64,000 nucleotides of DNA, from positions 1,984,001-2,048,000 of the forward strand of contig NZ_BSVB01000001.1 in assembly GCF_030161895.1 (NCBI RefSeq). Direction: 5' to 3'. Both the position numbers and the translations under genes were made by a program. This document shows positions 1 through 8,767 of the stretch, piece after piece; position 1 is the stretch's first letter; each line of letters opens with the position of its first letter. The stretch comes from Pseudolysinimonas kribbensis (GTDB lineage Bacteria > Actinomycetota > Actinomycetes > Actinomycetales > Microbacteriaceae). The notes beneath the pieces are model-generated. The model made no database searches, was not told the DNA's origin, and saw only the letters and a list, made by a program, of their open reading frames with translations.

Positions 1-1648
1 AAGGCGGTGTCCTGCACGGCGACGTCGGCAAGCGGCACATTGCCGGTGTTCGTGACCACGAAGGAGTAGGTGACGATCTGCCCCTCGGTGAAGTCCGCCT
101 GCGCGCTCGGGGAGGCCGACTTGACGAGCGTCATGGACGGCTCCGGCGTCACCGTGGGAGTGCTCGTCGACGACGCGTTCGAGGTCAGCACGGCCGGGGA
201 ACCGAGCGGATGCGCGGCCGTCACGTCCGCCGTCGTGATGACGTAGGGAGCGTCGGCCGTGCACGTCGTGACGCCCGCCGGCGCGATGGTGCCGGGGGAC
301 AGCTGACGGTCCCGACTTTGGGGTCGTCGATGGCGACCGTGTCGATGTCGGTCTGCCCGGTGTTGGTGACCACGAAGGAGTACACGATGGTGTCGCCGGC
401 GTCGGTGATGCCGTCACCGCTCGCGTCGACCGGCGGCGCGGCCAGCTTCTGCAACGAGATGCCGGTCGCCTTGGCGGTGTTCGTCACGGTGCACGTGATG
501 TCGTCGCCGGCGGCCGGGGTCACCGTCGTGGTCGAGCCGGTTCCGGAGGGCAGGACGGTGGTGCTGCCCGCCGCGGTGTTGGTGCAGGACCAGGACGGCG
601 TCACGTAATCGGCCAGGTTGGTCGCCGATCCGTCTGCGGCGGACTCGCCGAGGGTGTACGTGGAGCCGGGGGCCACGACCAGGCCGGGCGTGCTCGCGGA
701 GCCGGCGGTGCCGGTGGTCGCCTGCCCCACCACCGCACCGGTCGAGTCCTCGGCGGACACGGTGAAGGAGTCGGCGGGATCGATGCGGCTGGCGACCTGC
801 TTCACGACGGTGAGCTTGGCGGTCTGGACGCCGATGGCGATCGCCGAGCGCGCGCTGGTGACCCAGGTCGTCGCGAACGTGGTCGGCGTGTCGGCCGCGA
901 CCAGCAGCGCCGTCGACTTGCCGCCGGCGATCGTGGTGCCGCCGACGCCCGTGCCCGCGCAGGTGACCGACGTCGTCCCCAGGCCGACCGGGTTCTTGCA
1001 CCCCCACCCGCCGTTCGGGGCGAGCCGTTCGATCTCGTTCAGAGGCTTGTCGGAGCTCCACGCGAACGACTCTCCGCGGACGTTGTCCTCCGCGTCGGCG
1101 GCGACGAACGAGTACCCGGCGACCGGATCGCCCTGCGCGTCGGTGACCCGGATGTCGTCGAACGTGATCTTCGCCGCCTTGTTCCCCGACGGCGAGGCGA
1201 GACTGTAGAGCGCATTCAACCCCGGGATGCCGCGGTAGGCGTCGGTGCCGAAGGCGAACCGCGTCTCGAGGGGCGTCGACCGGGCCTCGAAGTTCATGGG
1301 GACGGAGTTCGGCAGGTTGGTGACCTTCACGGTGAAGTCGGCGACCAGCCCGCCATCGAGCGCGATCTCGATCGGCTGCCCCTCGGTCGATCGCGCCTCG
1401 GTCGCGTCGAACGCCGAGAAATCGAACCAGCAGATGGTCGAGGCGTGCGTGCCGTTGTTCGCGGACGTGTCGGCGTAGCCGCAGCCGTTCGCGGCCGCGG
1501 CCGCTGGGCCGGCGCCCGCCGTCGCGAGGCCCAGGGTGAGGCCGGCCGCCGCGATGGTGGTGGCCAGCACCACCGACAGTGCGCGGCCGCCGCGGATCCG
1601 GCTCGTGCCGCGTTGCCCATGCCGACGCCGTCGTGTCACGATCACCAC
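1..1648 (-). CDS. Secreted DUF11-repeat surface protein, C-terminus beyond window
   Basis: The start is a GTG near 1648; GTG codons at 1645 and 1639 are alternatives behind the same GGGGAG. A basic N-terminus and a hydrophobic stretch ending in an Ala-rich cleavage site form a signal peptide, followed by a unique extracellular domain (about residues 50-270), a SpaA/prealbumin-like module and then DUF11 repeats with the typical YSFVVTNTG signature. The frame breaks at the G run 294-298: adding one G joins the truncated frame (stop at 221) to a second DUF11 repeat that runs to the window edge. It is a paralogue of the DUF11 protein at 16.6-19.7 kb, so a C-terminal sorting signal probably lies outside the window. 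The role is inferred to be a cell-wall-anchored adhesin or stalk; no ligand can be read. Confidence 0.8.
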
Positions 1649-1764
1649 TCCCCGCGGTCGTGAAGCACTCGTCGAATCTGAGCACTCCTAGGGTTCAGGC
1701 TACAGCTCCGGTCCTCCCGCTGGCGGCGGCGACGTCGACGCTTCCGCGGAGGGATGATCGCGCC

Positions 1765-1780
1765 TGGCAAGCGCTTGCCA
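1765..1780. promoter_or_regulatory. LacI-family operator O1 (TGGCAAGCGCTTGCCA)
   Basis: This is a perfect 16-bp palindrome about 110 bp upstream of the aldehyde dehydrogenase start. Its core, AAGCGCTT, fits the general LacI/GalR operator pattern TGnAAnCGnTTnCA. The LacI-type regulator at 3358-4389 is the obvious candidate binder. Confidence 0.75.
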
Positions 1781-1831
1781 CCCAACCCGCGCTCGGAGTC
1801 TCTAACGCAGTCGGTTGCGCAGCCGTGCTCC

Positions 1832-1845
1832 GGAATGCGCTTGCC
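1832..1845. promoter_or_regulatory. Hybrid LacI-family operator O2 (GGAATGCGCTTGCC)
   Basis: The left half equals the left half of the site at 6371 (GGAATGCGC) and the right half equals the right half of O1 (GCGCTTGCC). It lies about 45 bp before the aldehyde dehydrogenase start, between O1 and the ribosome binding site, so O1 and O2 could act together at this promoter. Confidence 0.6.
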
Positions 1846-1887
1846 TGACGTAGGCTGCGGTCGAGCCACGAACAACGGAGGTCCGAC

Positions 1888-3330
1888 ATGGGCGACACGA
1901 TCCGCAACCCCGACGGCGAGCTGTTCGTCGACGGGCGGTGGATCCCATCCTCCGCCCGCGACGGGATCGACGTCGAGGATCCGGCCACCCGTGCGACGGT
2001 GGGCCGCGTCGCCGTCGCGACCGACGACGACGTCGACGCCGCCATCGACGCCGCCGGACGCACCTGGCGCGAGTGGCGCGAGACGAGTCCGCACGCGCGC
2101 ACCGCGATCATCATGCGGGCCGCGCAGTTGCTGCGCGATCGCGCGGTGCCGATCGCCGAGGCGATGACCCGCGAGAACGGCAAGCCCTACGGCGACTCGC
2201 TCGACGAGGTCGCGTACACGGCCGACATCATGGACTCCCTCGCCACGGACGCTCCCCGCCGCTTCGGCCACGTGCTCCCGACGGCCGCCGCCGACGGTCG
2301 CACGATGGTGGTGAGCGAGCCCGTGGGCCCGGTCGCCGCGTTCACGACCTGGAACTACCCGCTCACGGTGCCGGGTCGCAAGGTGGCGGCGGCGCTCGCG
2401 GCCGGCTGCACGGTCGTCATCAAGCCCGCGGAGGAGACACCCGCCAGCGCGGTCGCGCTCGCGCATGCGCTCGCCGATGCCGGCCTCCCGGATGGCGTGC
2501 TCAACATGGTCTTCGGCGATCCGGCCCGCATCTCGTCGCGGCTGATCGCCTCGCCGGTCATGCGCAAGGTGTCGTTCACCGGCTCCACGGCCGTCGGCAC
2601 GCTGCTCGCCCGTCAGGCGGCGGAGCACGCCAAGCCGACCATGCTCGAACTCGGCGGGCACGCGCCGGTCATCGTCTTCGATGACGTCGATGTGGATGCC
2701 GTGGCCCAGCAGGCGCTGGGCGCCAAGATCCACAACACCGGTCAGTCGTGCGGATCGCCGATCCGCTTCTACGTGCACGAGAACGTGTACGAGCGCTTCG
2801 TCGAGCGCTTCGGCGAGCTGCTGGGCGGGGTGTCGGTCGCCGACGGGTTCGCCGAGGGCGTCGGCATGGGCCCGCTCGCGAACGGACGTCGCTTCGCGGC
2901 GATGGAGCCCATCGTGCGGGATGCCGTCTCCCGGGGCGCGCGACTGGTCACCGGGGGCGTCGGCGACGATTCGGTCGGCTATTACTGGCGCCCCACTCTC
3001 CTGGCCGACGTGCCGGAGGACGCCGTCGTGATGAACGAGGAGCCGTTCGGTCCGATCGCCGCCGTGTCGTCGTTCCGCGACGAGTCTGACGTGATCGAGC
3101 GGGCCAACCGGCTGCCGTTCGGACTGGGGGCCTACCTGTTCACCGGATCGGCGGAGCGGGCGCTGCGCATCCCGGGCCGGCTCGACGTGGGCATGGTCAG
3201 CGTCAACCGATTCGGCGTCGGTGCCCGCGATACGTTCTTCGGTGGCCGCAAGGAGAGCGGCTACGGGTCCGAGGGCGGCCCCGAGGCGGTCGAGGAGTAC
3301 CTCGTGCGCAAGCTCATTGTGCAGTCCTGA
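1888..3330 (+). CDS. NAD(P)-dependent aldehyde dehydrogenase
   Basis: An intact 480-residue member of the aldehyde dehydrogenase superfamily, which oxidises an aldehyde to the acid with NAD(P). Visible motifs are the cofactor-site TTWNYPL (Asn155), FTGSTAVG (about 230-237), the general base Glu254 in LELGG and the nucleophile Cys288 in GQSCGS. The length is normal for the family. ACGGAGG precedes the ATG. Two LacI-type operators upstream and the sugar importer genes nearby place it in the same regulon; a role in oxidising an aldehyde from sugar breakdown (semialdehyde or lactaldehyde) is inference. The substrate cannot be assigned from sequence. It is convergent with the LacI gene. Confidence 0.9.
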   Translation: MGDTIRNPDGELFVDGRWIPSSARDGIDVEDPATRATVGRVAVATDDDVDAAIDAAGRTWREWRETSPHARTAIIMRAAQLLRDRAVPIAEAMTRENGKPYGDSLDEVAYTADIMDSLATDAPRRFGHVLPTAAADGRTMVVSEPVGPVAAFTTWNYPLTVPGRKVAAALAAGCTVVIKPAEETPASAVALAHALADAGLPDGVLNMVFGDPARISSRLIASPVMRKVSFTGSTAVGTLLARQAAEHAKPTMLELGGHAPVIVFDDVDVDAVAQQALGAKIHNTGQSCGSPIRFYVHENVYERFVERFGELLGGVSVADGFAEGVGMGPLANGRRFAAMEPIVRDAVSRGARLVTGGVGDDSVGYYWRPTLLADVPEDAVVMNEEPFGPIAAVSSFRDESDVIERANRLPFGLGAYLFTGSAERALRIPGRLDVGMVSVNRFGVGARDTFFGGRKESGYGSEGGPEAVEEYLVRKLIVQS

Positions 3331-3357
3331 CCGGTCCGTGGTCGCCGCTGCGCCGCG

Positions 3358-4389
3358 CTAGTTGAGGCGCGGGGTCGACTCCCGGATGACGACGGTCGCC
3401 GGCACCGTCGTCGGGCTCTGCGCGCCACCGGCGATGAGCTCGACCACGGCTCGGCCGACCTGCGCCGTCGGCACCCGCACGGTCGTGAGCCCCGGGACGA
3501 CGTTGCGCAGGGTGCGGATGTCGTCGAACCCCGCGAGCGCGATGTCGTCCGGCACGCGCATCCCGCGATTACGCAGGCCCGCGATCGCACCGAGGGCCAT
3601 CTCGTCGTTGAGCGCGAACAGCGCCTGGGTGTTCGAGAGGACGGCATCGTCGAGCGCCCCGACCGCTCCGAACGCGCCCTCCCAGCTGAAGTCGGAGAAC
3701 GTGATGGCCGAGTCGGGCAGCTCGAGCCCGCGCTCCGCGAGGCCGTCGCGGAATCCCTCGATGCGCTCGCGCGTCGTCACGAGGCCCTCGTCGCCGCCGA
3801 GCACGTGGAAGCGCTTGTAGCCCAGCCGGGTGAGCGCCACCGCCAGCCGGCGCGCGCCGCCGAAGTTGTCGAGGTCGACGAAGTCGAACGGCATCGTCGT
3901 GCGGCTGACGACGACGACCTTGCCGCCGGCCGCCTCGTAGCCCTCCAGCTCGTCCTGCAGCCGCTCGACGCCTTCGCGCGAACGGGTGCCGCTCTCGGCG
4001 AGGACGATCGCGCGGGCGTGCTGGCCGCGCAGGTCGCGCACGAGCTCGATCTCGCGCTCGAGCCGGCGCTCGGTGATGGCGATCGTCACCCGCAGGCCCG
4101 CCAGCTCGGCCGCCGACATCACGGCCGCCGTCATCGACGAGAAGTAGTCGGTCGCGATGTCGCTCACGAGCAGCGCGAGGTTGGTGGTCGTGCCGCGGGC
4201 GACCGCCTGCGCCTGCACGTTCGCGGAGTACCGCAGCTCGTCGGCCGCCGCGAGCACCCGCTGCGCCAGCTCGCCGCCGACGGTGCGCTCGCTGCCGTTG
4301 AGCACGCGGGAGGCCGTCGACTGCGACACCCCGGCGCGGCGGGCGACGTCGGCCAACGTGACCGGGTGGGAGCGGCGCTCGGCGGGCAT
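3358..4389 (-). CDS. LacI-family transcriptional regulator
   Basis: A 343-residue protein with an N-terminal LacI helix-turn-helix (VTLADVARRAGVSQSTASRVLNG region, about residues 10-35) followed by a periplasmic-binding-protein-like effector domain that keeps the usual NDEMALGAI and AGFDD segments near residues 245-290. It probably binds the palindromes at 1765, 1832 and 6371, which flank its own gene and precede the dehydrogenase and the sugar importer; this is inferred from operator type and proximity. The effector is expected to be a sugar or derivative imported by the 6445-9666 transporter. The gene is intact. Confidence 0.93.
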   Translation of the reverse strand: MPAERRSHPVTLADVARRAGVSQSTASRVLNGSERTVGGELAQRVLAAADELRYSANVQAQAVARGTTTNLALLVSDIATDYFSSMTAAVMSAAELAGLRVTIAITERRLEREIELVRDLRGQHARAIVLAESGTRSREGVERLQDELEGYEAAGGKVVVVSRTTMPFDFVDLDNFGGARRLAVALTRLGYKRFHVLGGDEGLVTTRERIEGFRDGLAERGLELPDSAITFSDFSWEGAFGAVGALDDAVLSNTQALFALNDEMALGAIAGLRNRGMRVPDDIALAGFDDIRTLRNVVPGLTTVRVPTAQVGRAVVELIAGGAQSPTTVPATVVIRESTPRLN

Positions 4390-4492
4390 GGCGCTGACAT
4401 CCCTTCGGGAAAGCGTGGGATCACTCTAGCCAGAAGCGGCGCACATCCACGCCGCAACACCAGGGATTTGCTGAGGGAAAGCGGTGTCCGAC

Positions 4493-4498
4493 TACGCT
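4493..4498 (+). promoter_or_regulatory. Leaderless -10 element TACGCT
   Basis: TACGCT ends seven bases before the ATG at 4506 and there is no Shine-Dalgarno sequence, so transcription probably starts at the start codon of the ThuA-like gene. Confidence 0.5.
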
Positions 4499-4505
4499 GA
4501 CCCGC

Positions 4506-5201
4506 ATGTCGTCGCACGCGTTGCTGCTCTCGGGTTCCGGTCGATACGCCGACCCCTGGCATCCGTTCGCCGCAACCTCCGCGCGCGTCGCCGAGGTGCT
4601 CGAGGGCGCCGGGATCGCCACGACGGTGACCGAGGACGTCGACGCCGCTCTCTCGGCTCTTCCGATCACCGCGCCCGACCTGCTCGTCGTCAACATCGGC
4701 GCCGCCGACGCGCCGTTCGCCCCCGGCGCCGAACCCGAGCCCGCCGGGCCGGAGATCGACGCGGCCTCTCGCGCGGGCCTGCTCGCGCACCTCGCGGCCG
4801 GGCGCCCGCTGCTCGCCCTGCACGTCTCGTCGACGAGTCTGCACTTCGTGCCGGAGTGGGAGGGGATCCTCGGCGGCATCTGGGTGCGCGGCACGACGAT
4901 GCATCCCGACTACGGCCGCGCGCACATCCACGTCGAGACCGACGCGCACCCGATCGTGGCGGGCGTCCACGACTTCGAGGTCGACGACGAGCGCTACACG
5001 TACCTGCGGGTGGCGCCCGACGTGCAGCCGCTCGTCTGGCACGAGCACGACGGCGCGCGGCACCCGCTGCTGTGGACGCGGACGACCGGGTCGGCCCCCG
5101 TCGTATACGACGCCCTCGGACACGACGCGGCCTCGTACGACAGCCCGGAGCGGCGAGCGCTCCTCGCCCGCTCCGCCCGCTGGCTTCTGCGTGCGCTTTA
5201 G
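4506..5201 (+). CDS. ThuA-like domain protein (class I glutamine amidotransferase-like fold)
   Basis: A 231-residue protein resembling the ThuA family linked to trehalose and other sugar utilisation. It shows the N-terminal strand with LLLSGSGRYADPWHPF, the LLVVNIGAAD segment, LALHVSSTSLHF in the nucleophile-elbow region, and the GGIWVRGTTMHP and HPIVAGVHDFEV segments typical of ThuA. No classical amidotransferase Cys is visible, which is usual for ThuA. The exact reaction is unknown in the family. It is divergent from lacI and sits inside the sugar module, so a role in sugar metabolism is plausible but unproven. Confidence 0.82.
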   Translation: MSSHALLLSGSGRYADPWHPFAATSARVAEVLEGAGIATTVTEDVDAALSALPITAPDLLVVNIGAADAPFAPGAEPEPAGPEIDAASRAGLLAHLAAGRPLLALHVSSTSLHFVPEWEGILGGIWVRGTTMHPDYGRAHIHVETDAHPIVAGVHDFEVDDERYTYLRVAPDVQPLVWHEHDGARHPLLWTRTTGSAPVVYDALGHDAASYDSPERRALLARSARWLLRAL

Positions 5202-5261
5202 GACGCGCCACGAACGATTCGCGCCGCACGGGCGGGGGCGCGGGTGCGGGCCGGGATGCGG

Positions 5262-6224
5262 CTAGCGCCCGACCGCGGGGGCCGCGTCCTGCCAGGTGGA
5301 TGGATCGAGCTCGACCGCGCGCAATGCGCTCCACAGCTCGTCGGGCACGTCGACCTCGTCGAGTTCGACCGAGGCCTCGAGGTCGGCGACGGTGCGCATG
5401 CCGACGATCGTCGAGGTGATGCGGGGGTCCCGGGTCGAGAACTGCAGCGCGGCGGCGGCGAAGGGCACGTCGAATTCCGCGCACAGGCGCCCCATCTCGT
5501 TCGCGGCGGCGATGAGGGCGGGTGCGCCGTTCCCGTACGCGTAACGCTCGCGGGCCACGGGCCAGCGCGTCAGCATCCCGCCGCCGTAGGGCGCCGCGTT
5601 GAGCACGCCCATGCCGCGTGCGGCGGCGAGATCGATCAGCGACTCGGCGCTGCGATCGACGAGGGTGTGCCGGTTGTGGGTGATGAGCGCCTCGAAGTGG
5701 CCGGTCTCGACGAAGCGCGTGAGCAGGTCGACCGGGCCGCCCGAGATGCCGAGGTGCTCGATGAGCCCCTCGGCTCGCGCGGCCACGAGCGCCGCAACCG
5801 GGCCGTCGTCGTCCATCGCCCGGTCCCACGTGGTGTTCTCGGGATCGTGCAGGAAGACCATCGGCAGTCGCTCGATCCCGAGTCGCTCGAGGCTCTCCGC
5901 GAGCGAGGCGCGCATCCGGCTGCCCGAGAAGTCGTTGGTCACGGGATGCCGGTCCGCCTTGGTCTGCAGCACGAAGCCCGGGGGCAGGCCGCCGTTCGCG
6001 CGGATCGCGGCGCCGATCCGGCGCTCGCTCTCGCCGATGCCGTAGTTGTTCGAGGTGTCGAGGTAGCGCACGGTCCGATCACGGAAGAGGGCGGCCGCGA
6101 GCGCGGCGGACTCCGCGGGGGCGATGCCGCCCTGCGGATCGTCGACGTCGCGCCAGGCGGCGGCGCCGGCGCAGATCCGTGTCACGGCGATGCCGGTCGC
6201 GCCCAGCTGTCTCGTCTGCGCCAT
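5262..6224 (-). CDS. Aldo/keto reductase, D-threo-aldose 1-dehydrogenase (L-fucose dehydrogenase) type
   Basis: A 320-residue aldo/keto reductase. The catalytic tetrad is visible: Asp and Tyr in YLDTSNNYG, Lys in LQTKADR and His in VFLHDPE. The overall pattern fits the aldose-1-dehydrogenase branch, which oxidises L-fucose, L-galactose or D-arabinose to lactones with NAD(P). The start is taken at 6224 because GGAGG lies just upstream, rather than the longer frame to 6293. It is divergent from the importer operon, with an operator between them at 6371, which supports co-regulation. A fucose-like substrate for the module is inference. Confidence 0.85.
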   Translation of the reverse strand: MAQTRQLGATGIAVTRICAGAAAWRDVDDPQGGIAPAESAALAAALFRDRTVRYLDTSNNYGIGESERRIGAAIRANGGLPPGFVLQTKADRHPVTNDFSGSRMRASLAESLERLGIERLPMVFLHDPENTTWDRAMDDDGPVAALVAARAEGLIEHLGISGGPVDLLTRFVETGHFEALITHNRHTLVDRSAESLIDLAAARGMGVLNAAPYGGGMLTRWPVARERYAYGNGAPALIAAANEMGRLCAEFDVPFAAAALQFSTRDPRITSTIVGMRTVADLEASVELDEVDVPDELWSALRAVELDPSTWQDAAPAVGR

Positions 6225-6370
6225 GCGGTGTCCTCCGATCATCGGTGGGAATGCGGTTGCCATGCCGACCCTAGACGGTTGGACCGGTCGCACACCACGC
6301 CATCATCGGATGATGGGGACGAACCGGCCGCCCGCCTTGACAGCGCATGCGGACGATCCTAGGGTCGACT

Positions 6371-6384
6371 GGAATGCGCATTCC
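6371..6384. promoter_or_regulatory. LacI-family operator O3 (GGAATGCGCATTCC)
   Basis: A perfect 14-bp palindrome in the divergent region between the aldo/keto reductase (start 6224) and the binding-protein gene (start 6445). It shares the GGAATGCGC half with the hybrid site at 1832. Confidence 0.75.
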
Positions 6385-6444
6385 GCCCACATCGGCGTGC
6401 CAACCCCGCACCCTTGCGACATCACATCAAAGGAGATGCACCAC

Positions 6445-7749
6445 GTGAACAAGAAGCTCCTGCGCGGCCTGGCGATCCCGCTCGCCGGCCTCGTCGCGCT
6501 CGGCGGCCTCGCGGCCTGCTCGACCTCCGGCGGTCAGTCCGACGGCTCGGGCGTCGTGAACCTGACGTTCGTCAACTGGGACAACGGCATGGACAAGGTG
6601 GTCGACGCCTGGAACACCGCCAACCCCAAGATTCAGGTCAAGCTCATCAAGCCCTCGGGCACCGGCTACACGCTCTACAACAAGCTGATCACCGACAACA
6701 AGGCGGGGACCAACCCCGACATCGCGGAGATCGAGTACCCCGCGATCCCGCTGATGATCTCGAACAAGGTCATCGTGCCCGTCGACAAGTACATCTCGTC
6801 GCTCGACAACTACTCGCAGAACGTGCTCGACCGGGTGCGGTTCGAGGGCAAGACCTACGGCGTGCCGCAGAACATCTGCCCGCTCGTGTTCTTCTATCGC
6901 AAGGACCTCTTCGAGGCGGCCGGCATCACCAAGCCGCCGGCCACCTGGGACGAGTTCGCGGCCGACGCGGCGATCATCCACGGCAAGAACCCGAAGCAGT
7001 ACATCAGCAACTTCGACGCCGCGAGCCCCGAGTGGTTCTCCGGCCTCGCCGAGCAGGCGGGCGCCAACTGGTGGTCGGCGAAGGGTTCGACCTGGACCGT
7101 CGACATCGACGACGCCGCGACGCAGAAGGTCGCGAACTACTGGCAGGACCTGCTCACGAAGGACCTCGTGGCGCCCGGGCCGAGCTGGTCGACCCAGTGG
7201 AACACCGACATGAACACCGGCAACATCGTGGGCTGGATCTCGGGGCAGTGGGCGCCGAACCAGCTGCCCTCCATCACGCCCGACACGGCCGGCAAGTGGG
7301 CGGCGGCCCCCGTGCCGTCGTGGACGGCGGGCGACCAGCAGATCGGCACCTGGGGCGGTGAGGTCGAGGGCGTGACCGCGAACTCGAAGCACCCCGCCGA
7401 GGCCGCCAAGTTCGTCGACTGGATGAACAACAGCGAGAAGGGCATCGACCTGCTCATCACGAAGGCGCAGGTCTTCCCGGCGTCCGCGAAGTACCAGTCG
7501 CTGCCGGCGCTGAAGACGCCGCCGCCGTTCATGAGCACCCAGCCCGACTACAACGCGCTCATGGCTCAGCTCGCCTCGCACGTCCGCGGCTTCGACATCT
7601 GGGGCCCGAACGCGAACATCACGTTCAACGCCTACTCCGACGCCTTCGGCAAGGCCGTCCAGAACAAGACCTCGTTCCAGGACGCCCTGAAGACCGTGCA
7701 GGAGGCCTCCGTCGCCGACATGAAGAAGGCGGGCTACACGGTCAAGTAG
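6445..7749 (+). CDS. Sugar ABC transporter substrate-binding lipoprotein (CUT1)
   Basis: A 434-residue extracellular solute-binding protein (family 1). The N-terminus has a basic start, a hydrophobic stretch and the lipobox LAAC, so the mature protein is lipid-anchored outside the membrane. GTG at 6445 is preferred because AAGGAG sits nine bases upstream; ATG at 6436 is too close to it. The body has the usual features of oligosaccharide or sugar binders (GVVNLTFVNWDN, TNPDIAEIEYP, a Trp-rich binding region). It is the first gene of a binding protein-permease-permease operon under operator O3. A perfect hairpin follows the stop codon. The gene is intact. The ligand is unknown. Confidence 0.93.
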   Translation: MNKKLLRGLAIPLAGLVALGGLAACSTSGGQSDGSGVVNLTFVNWDNGMDKVVDAWNTANPKIQVKLIKPSGTGYTLYNKLITDNKAGTNPDIAEIEYPAIPLMISNKVIVPVDKYISSLDNYSQNVLDRVRFEGKTYGVPQNICPLVFFYRKDLFEAAGITKPPATWDEFAADAAIIHGKNPKQYISNFDAASPEWFSGLAEQAGANWWSAKGSTWTVDIDDAATQKVANYWQDLLTKDLVAPGPSWSTQWNTDMNTGNIVGWISGQWAPNQLPSITPDTAGKWAAAPVPSWTAGDQQIGTWGGEVEGVTANSKHPAEAAKFVDWMNNSEKGIDLLITKAQVFPASAKYQSLPALKTPPPFMSTQPDYNALMAQLASHVRGFDIWGPNANITFNAYSDAFGKAVQNKTSFQDALKTVQEASVADMKKAGYTVK

Positions 7750-7765
7750 CCGTCTGCTTCACTCG

Positions 7766-7802
7766 GGCGGGATGCCGGCGGCGCGTTCGCCGGCATCCCG
7801 CC
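7766..7802 (+). terminator. Strong intra-operon hairpin after the binding-protein gene
   Basis: Left arm 7766-7780 and right arm 7788-7802 are perfectly complementary over 15 bases (GGCGGGATGCCGGCG and its reverse complement) with a 7-base loop. No T run follows. It lies 16 bases after the binding-protein stop and before the permease. Such hairpins commonly stabilise the abundant binding-protein message or partly attenuate the downstream permeases. Confidence 0.75.
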
Positions 7803-7840
7803 TCCCCTGCTCCCGCCCCTCCCACCCCGCAAGGAAGCCG

Positions 7841-8767
7841 ATGGCCACCGTCCCCGCCGCAGCCCCGGCGCGACCCGCACCCGCTCGGCGCCGACGGCGC
7901 GGCCCGATCCTGCCGGTCGTGCTCGTCGCCCCCGCCGTCGCGCTGCTGCTGCTGTTCACGTTCGCTCCCGCGGTCTACGCCTTCGTGCTGAGCCTGTTGC
8001 GCGTGCACGTCTCGGGCGGCCTGCTCGGCACCTCGACCGAGACGGTCTTCGCCGGTGTCGCCAATTACGCGTCGACGCTGGCCGACCCCGAGTTCTGGGC
8101 GAGCCTCGGGCGCATGCTGCTGGTCGCCTCCGTCGGGGTGCCCTCGGTGCTCATCCTCGCGACGCTGTTCGCCCTCTGCCTCGACGCGAACCGCGCGCGT
8201 CTCACCGGCTTCAGCCGGCTCGCGATCTTCCTGCCCTACGCCGTGCCGGGCGTCATCGCCTCGCTGCTCTGGGGCTTCCTCTACCTCCCCGCGACGAGCC
8301 CCATCGGCGGTCAGTTCATCGACTACTTCGGCAACACGACGATCTTCTTCGCCGTCGCCAACGTCGCCATCTGGGGCGTGCTCGGGTTCAACATGGTCGT
8401 GCTCTACACCGCCCTGCAGTCCATCCCCCGCGAGCTCTTCGACGCCGCGCAGATCGACGGCGCGAGCGAGCTGCAGATCGCCGTGCGCATCAAGCTGCCG
8501 ATGATCGCCCCCGCCATGACGCTCGTCGCACTGTTCAGCGTGATCGGCGCCCTCCAGCTCTTCAACGAGCCCACCACCTTGAAGCCGCTCACCAACGCGA
8601 TCAGCTCGACCTGGGTGCCGCTCATGCGCGTCTACTCGGACGCCTTCGTCAACAACGACATCTACGGGGGAGCCGCCAGCGCCTTCACGCTGCTCGTCAT
8701 GACCGTCGTGGCGACCGTGCTCGTGAACGTCGTCGGCAACCGCCTGAGCAGAAGGAGCGCCCGATGA
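7841..8767 (+). CDS. Sugar ABC transporter permease (MalF/LacF type)
   Basis: A 308-residue inner-membrane permease with six predicted membrane segments after a short basic N-terminus. The cytoplasmic EAA loop is recognisable as ELFDAAQIDGASELQIAVRIKLP, the contact site for the ATPase. AAGGAAG precedes the ATG at 7841. The last codons overlap the next permease (ATGA), so the two are translationally coupled. No ATP-binding gene is present nearby, so the complex probably uses a shared MsiK-type ATPase encoded elsewhere. Confidence 0.92.
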   Translation: MATVPAAAPARPAPARRRRRGPILPVVLVAPAVALLLLFTFAPAVYAFVLSLLRVHVSGGLLGTSTETVFAGVANYASTLADPEFWASLGRMLLVASVGVPSVLILATLFALCLDANRARLTGFSRLAIFLPYAVPGVIASLLWGFLYLPATSPIGGQFIDYFGNTTIFFAVANVAIWGVLGFNMVVLYTALQSIPRELFDAAQIDGASELQIAVRIKLPMIAPAMTLVALFSVIGALQLFNEPTTLKPLTNAISSTWVPLMRVYSDAFVNNDIYGGAASAFTLLVMTVVATVLVNVVGNRLSRRSAR

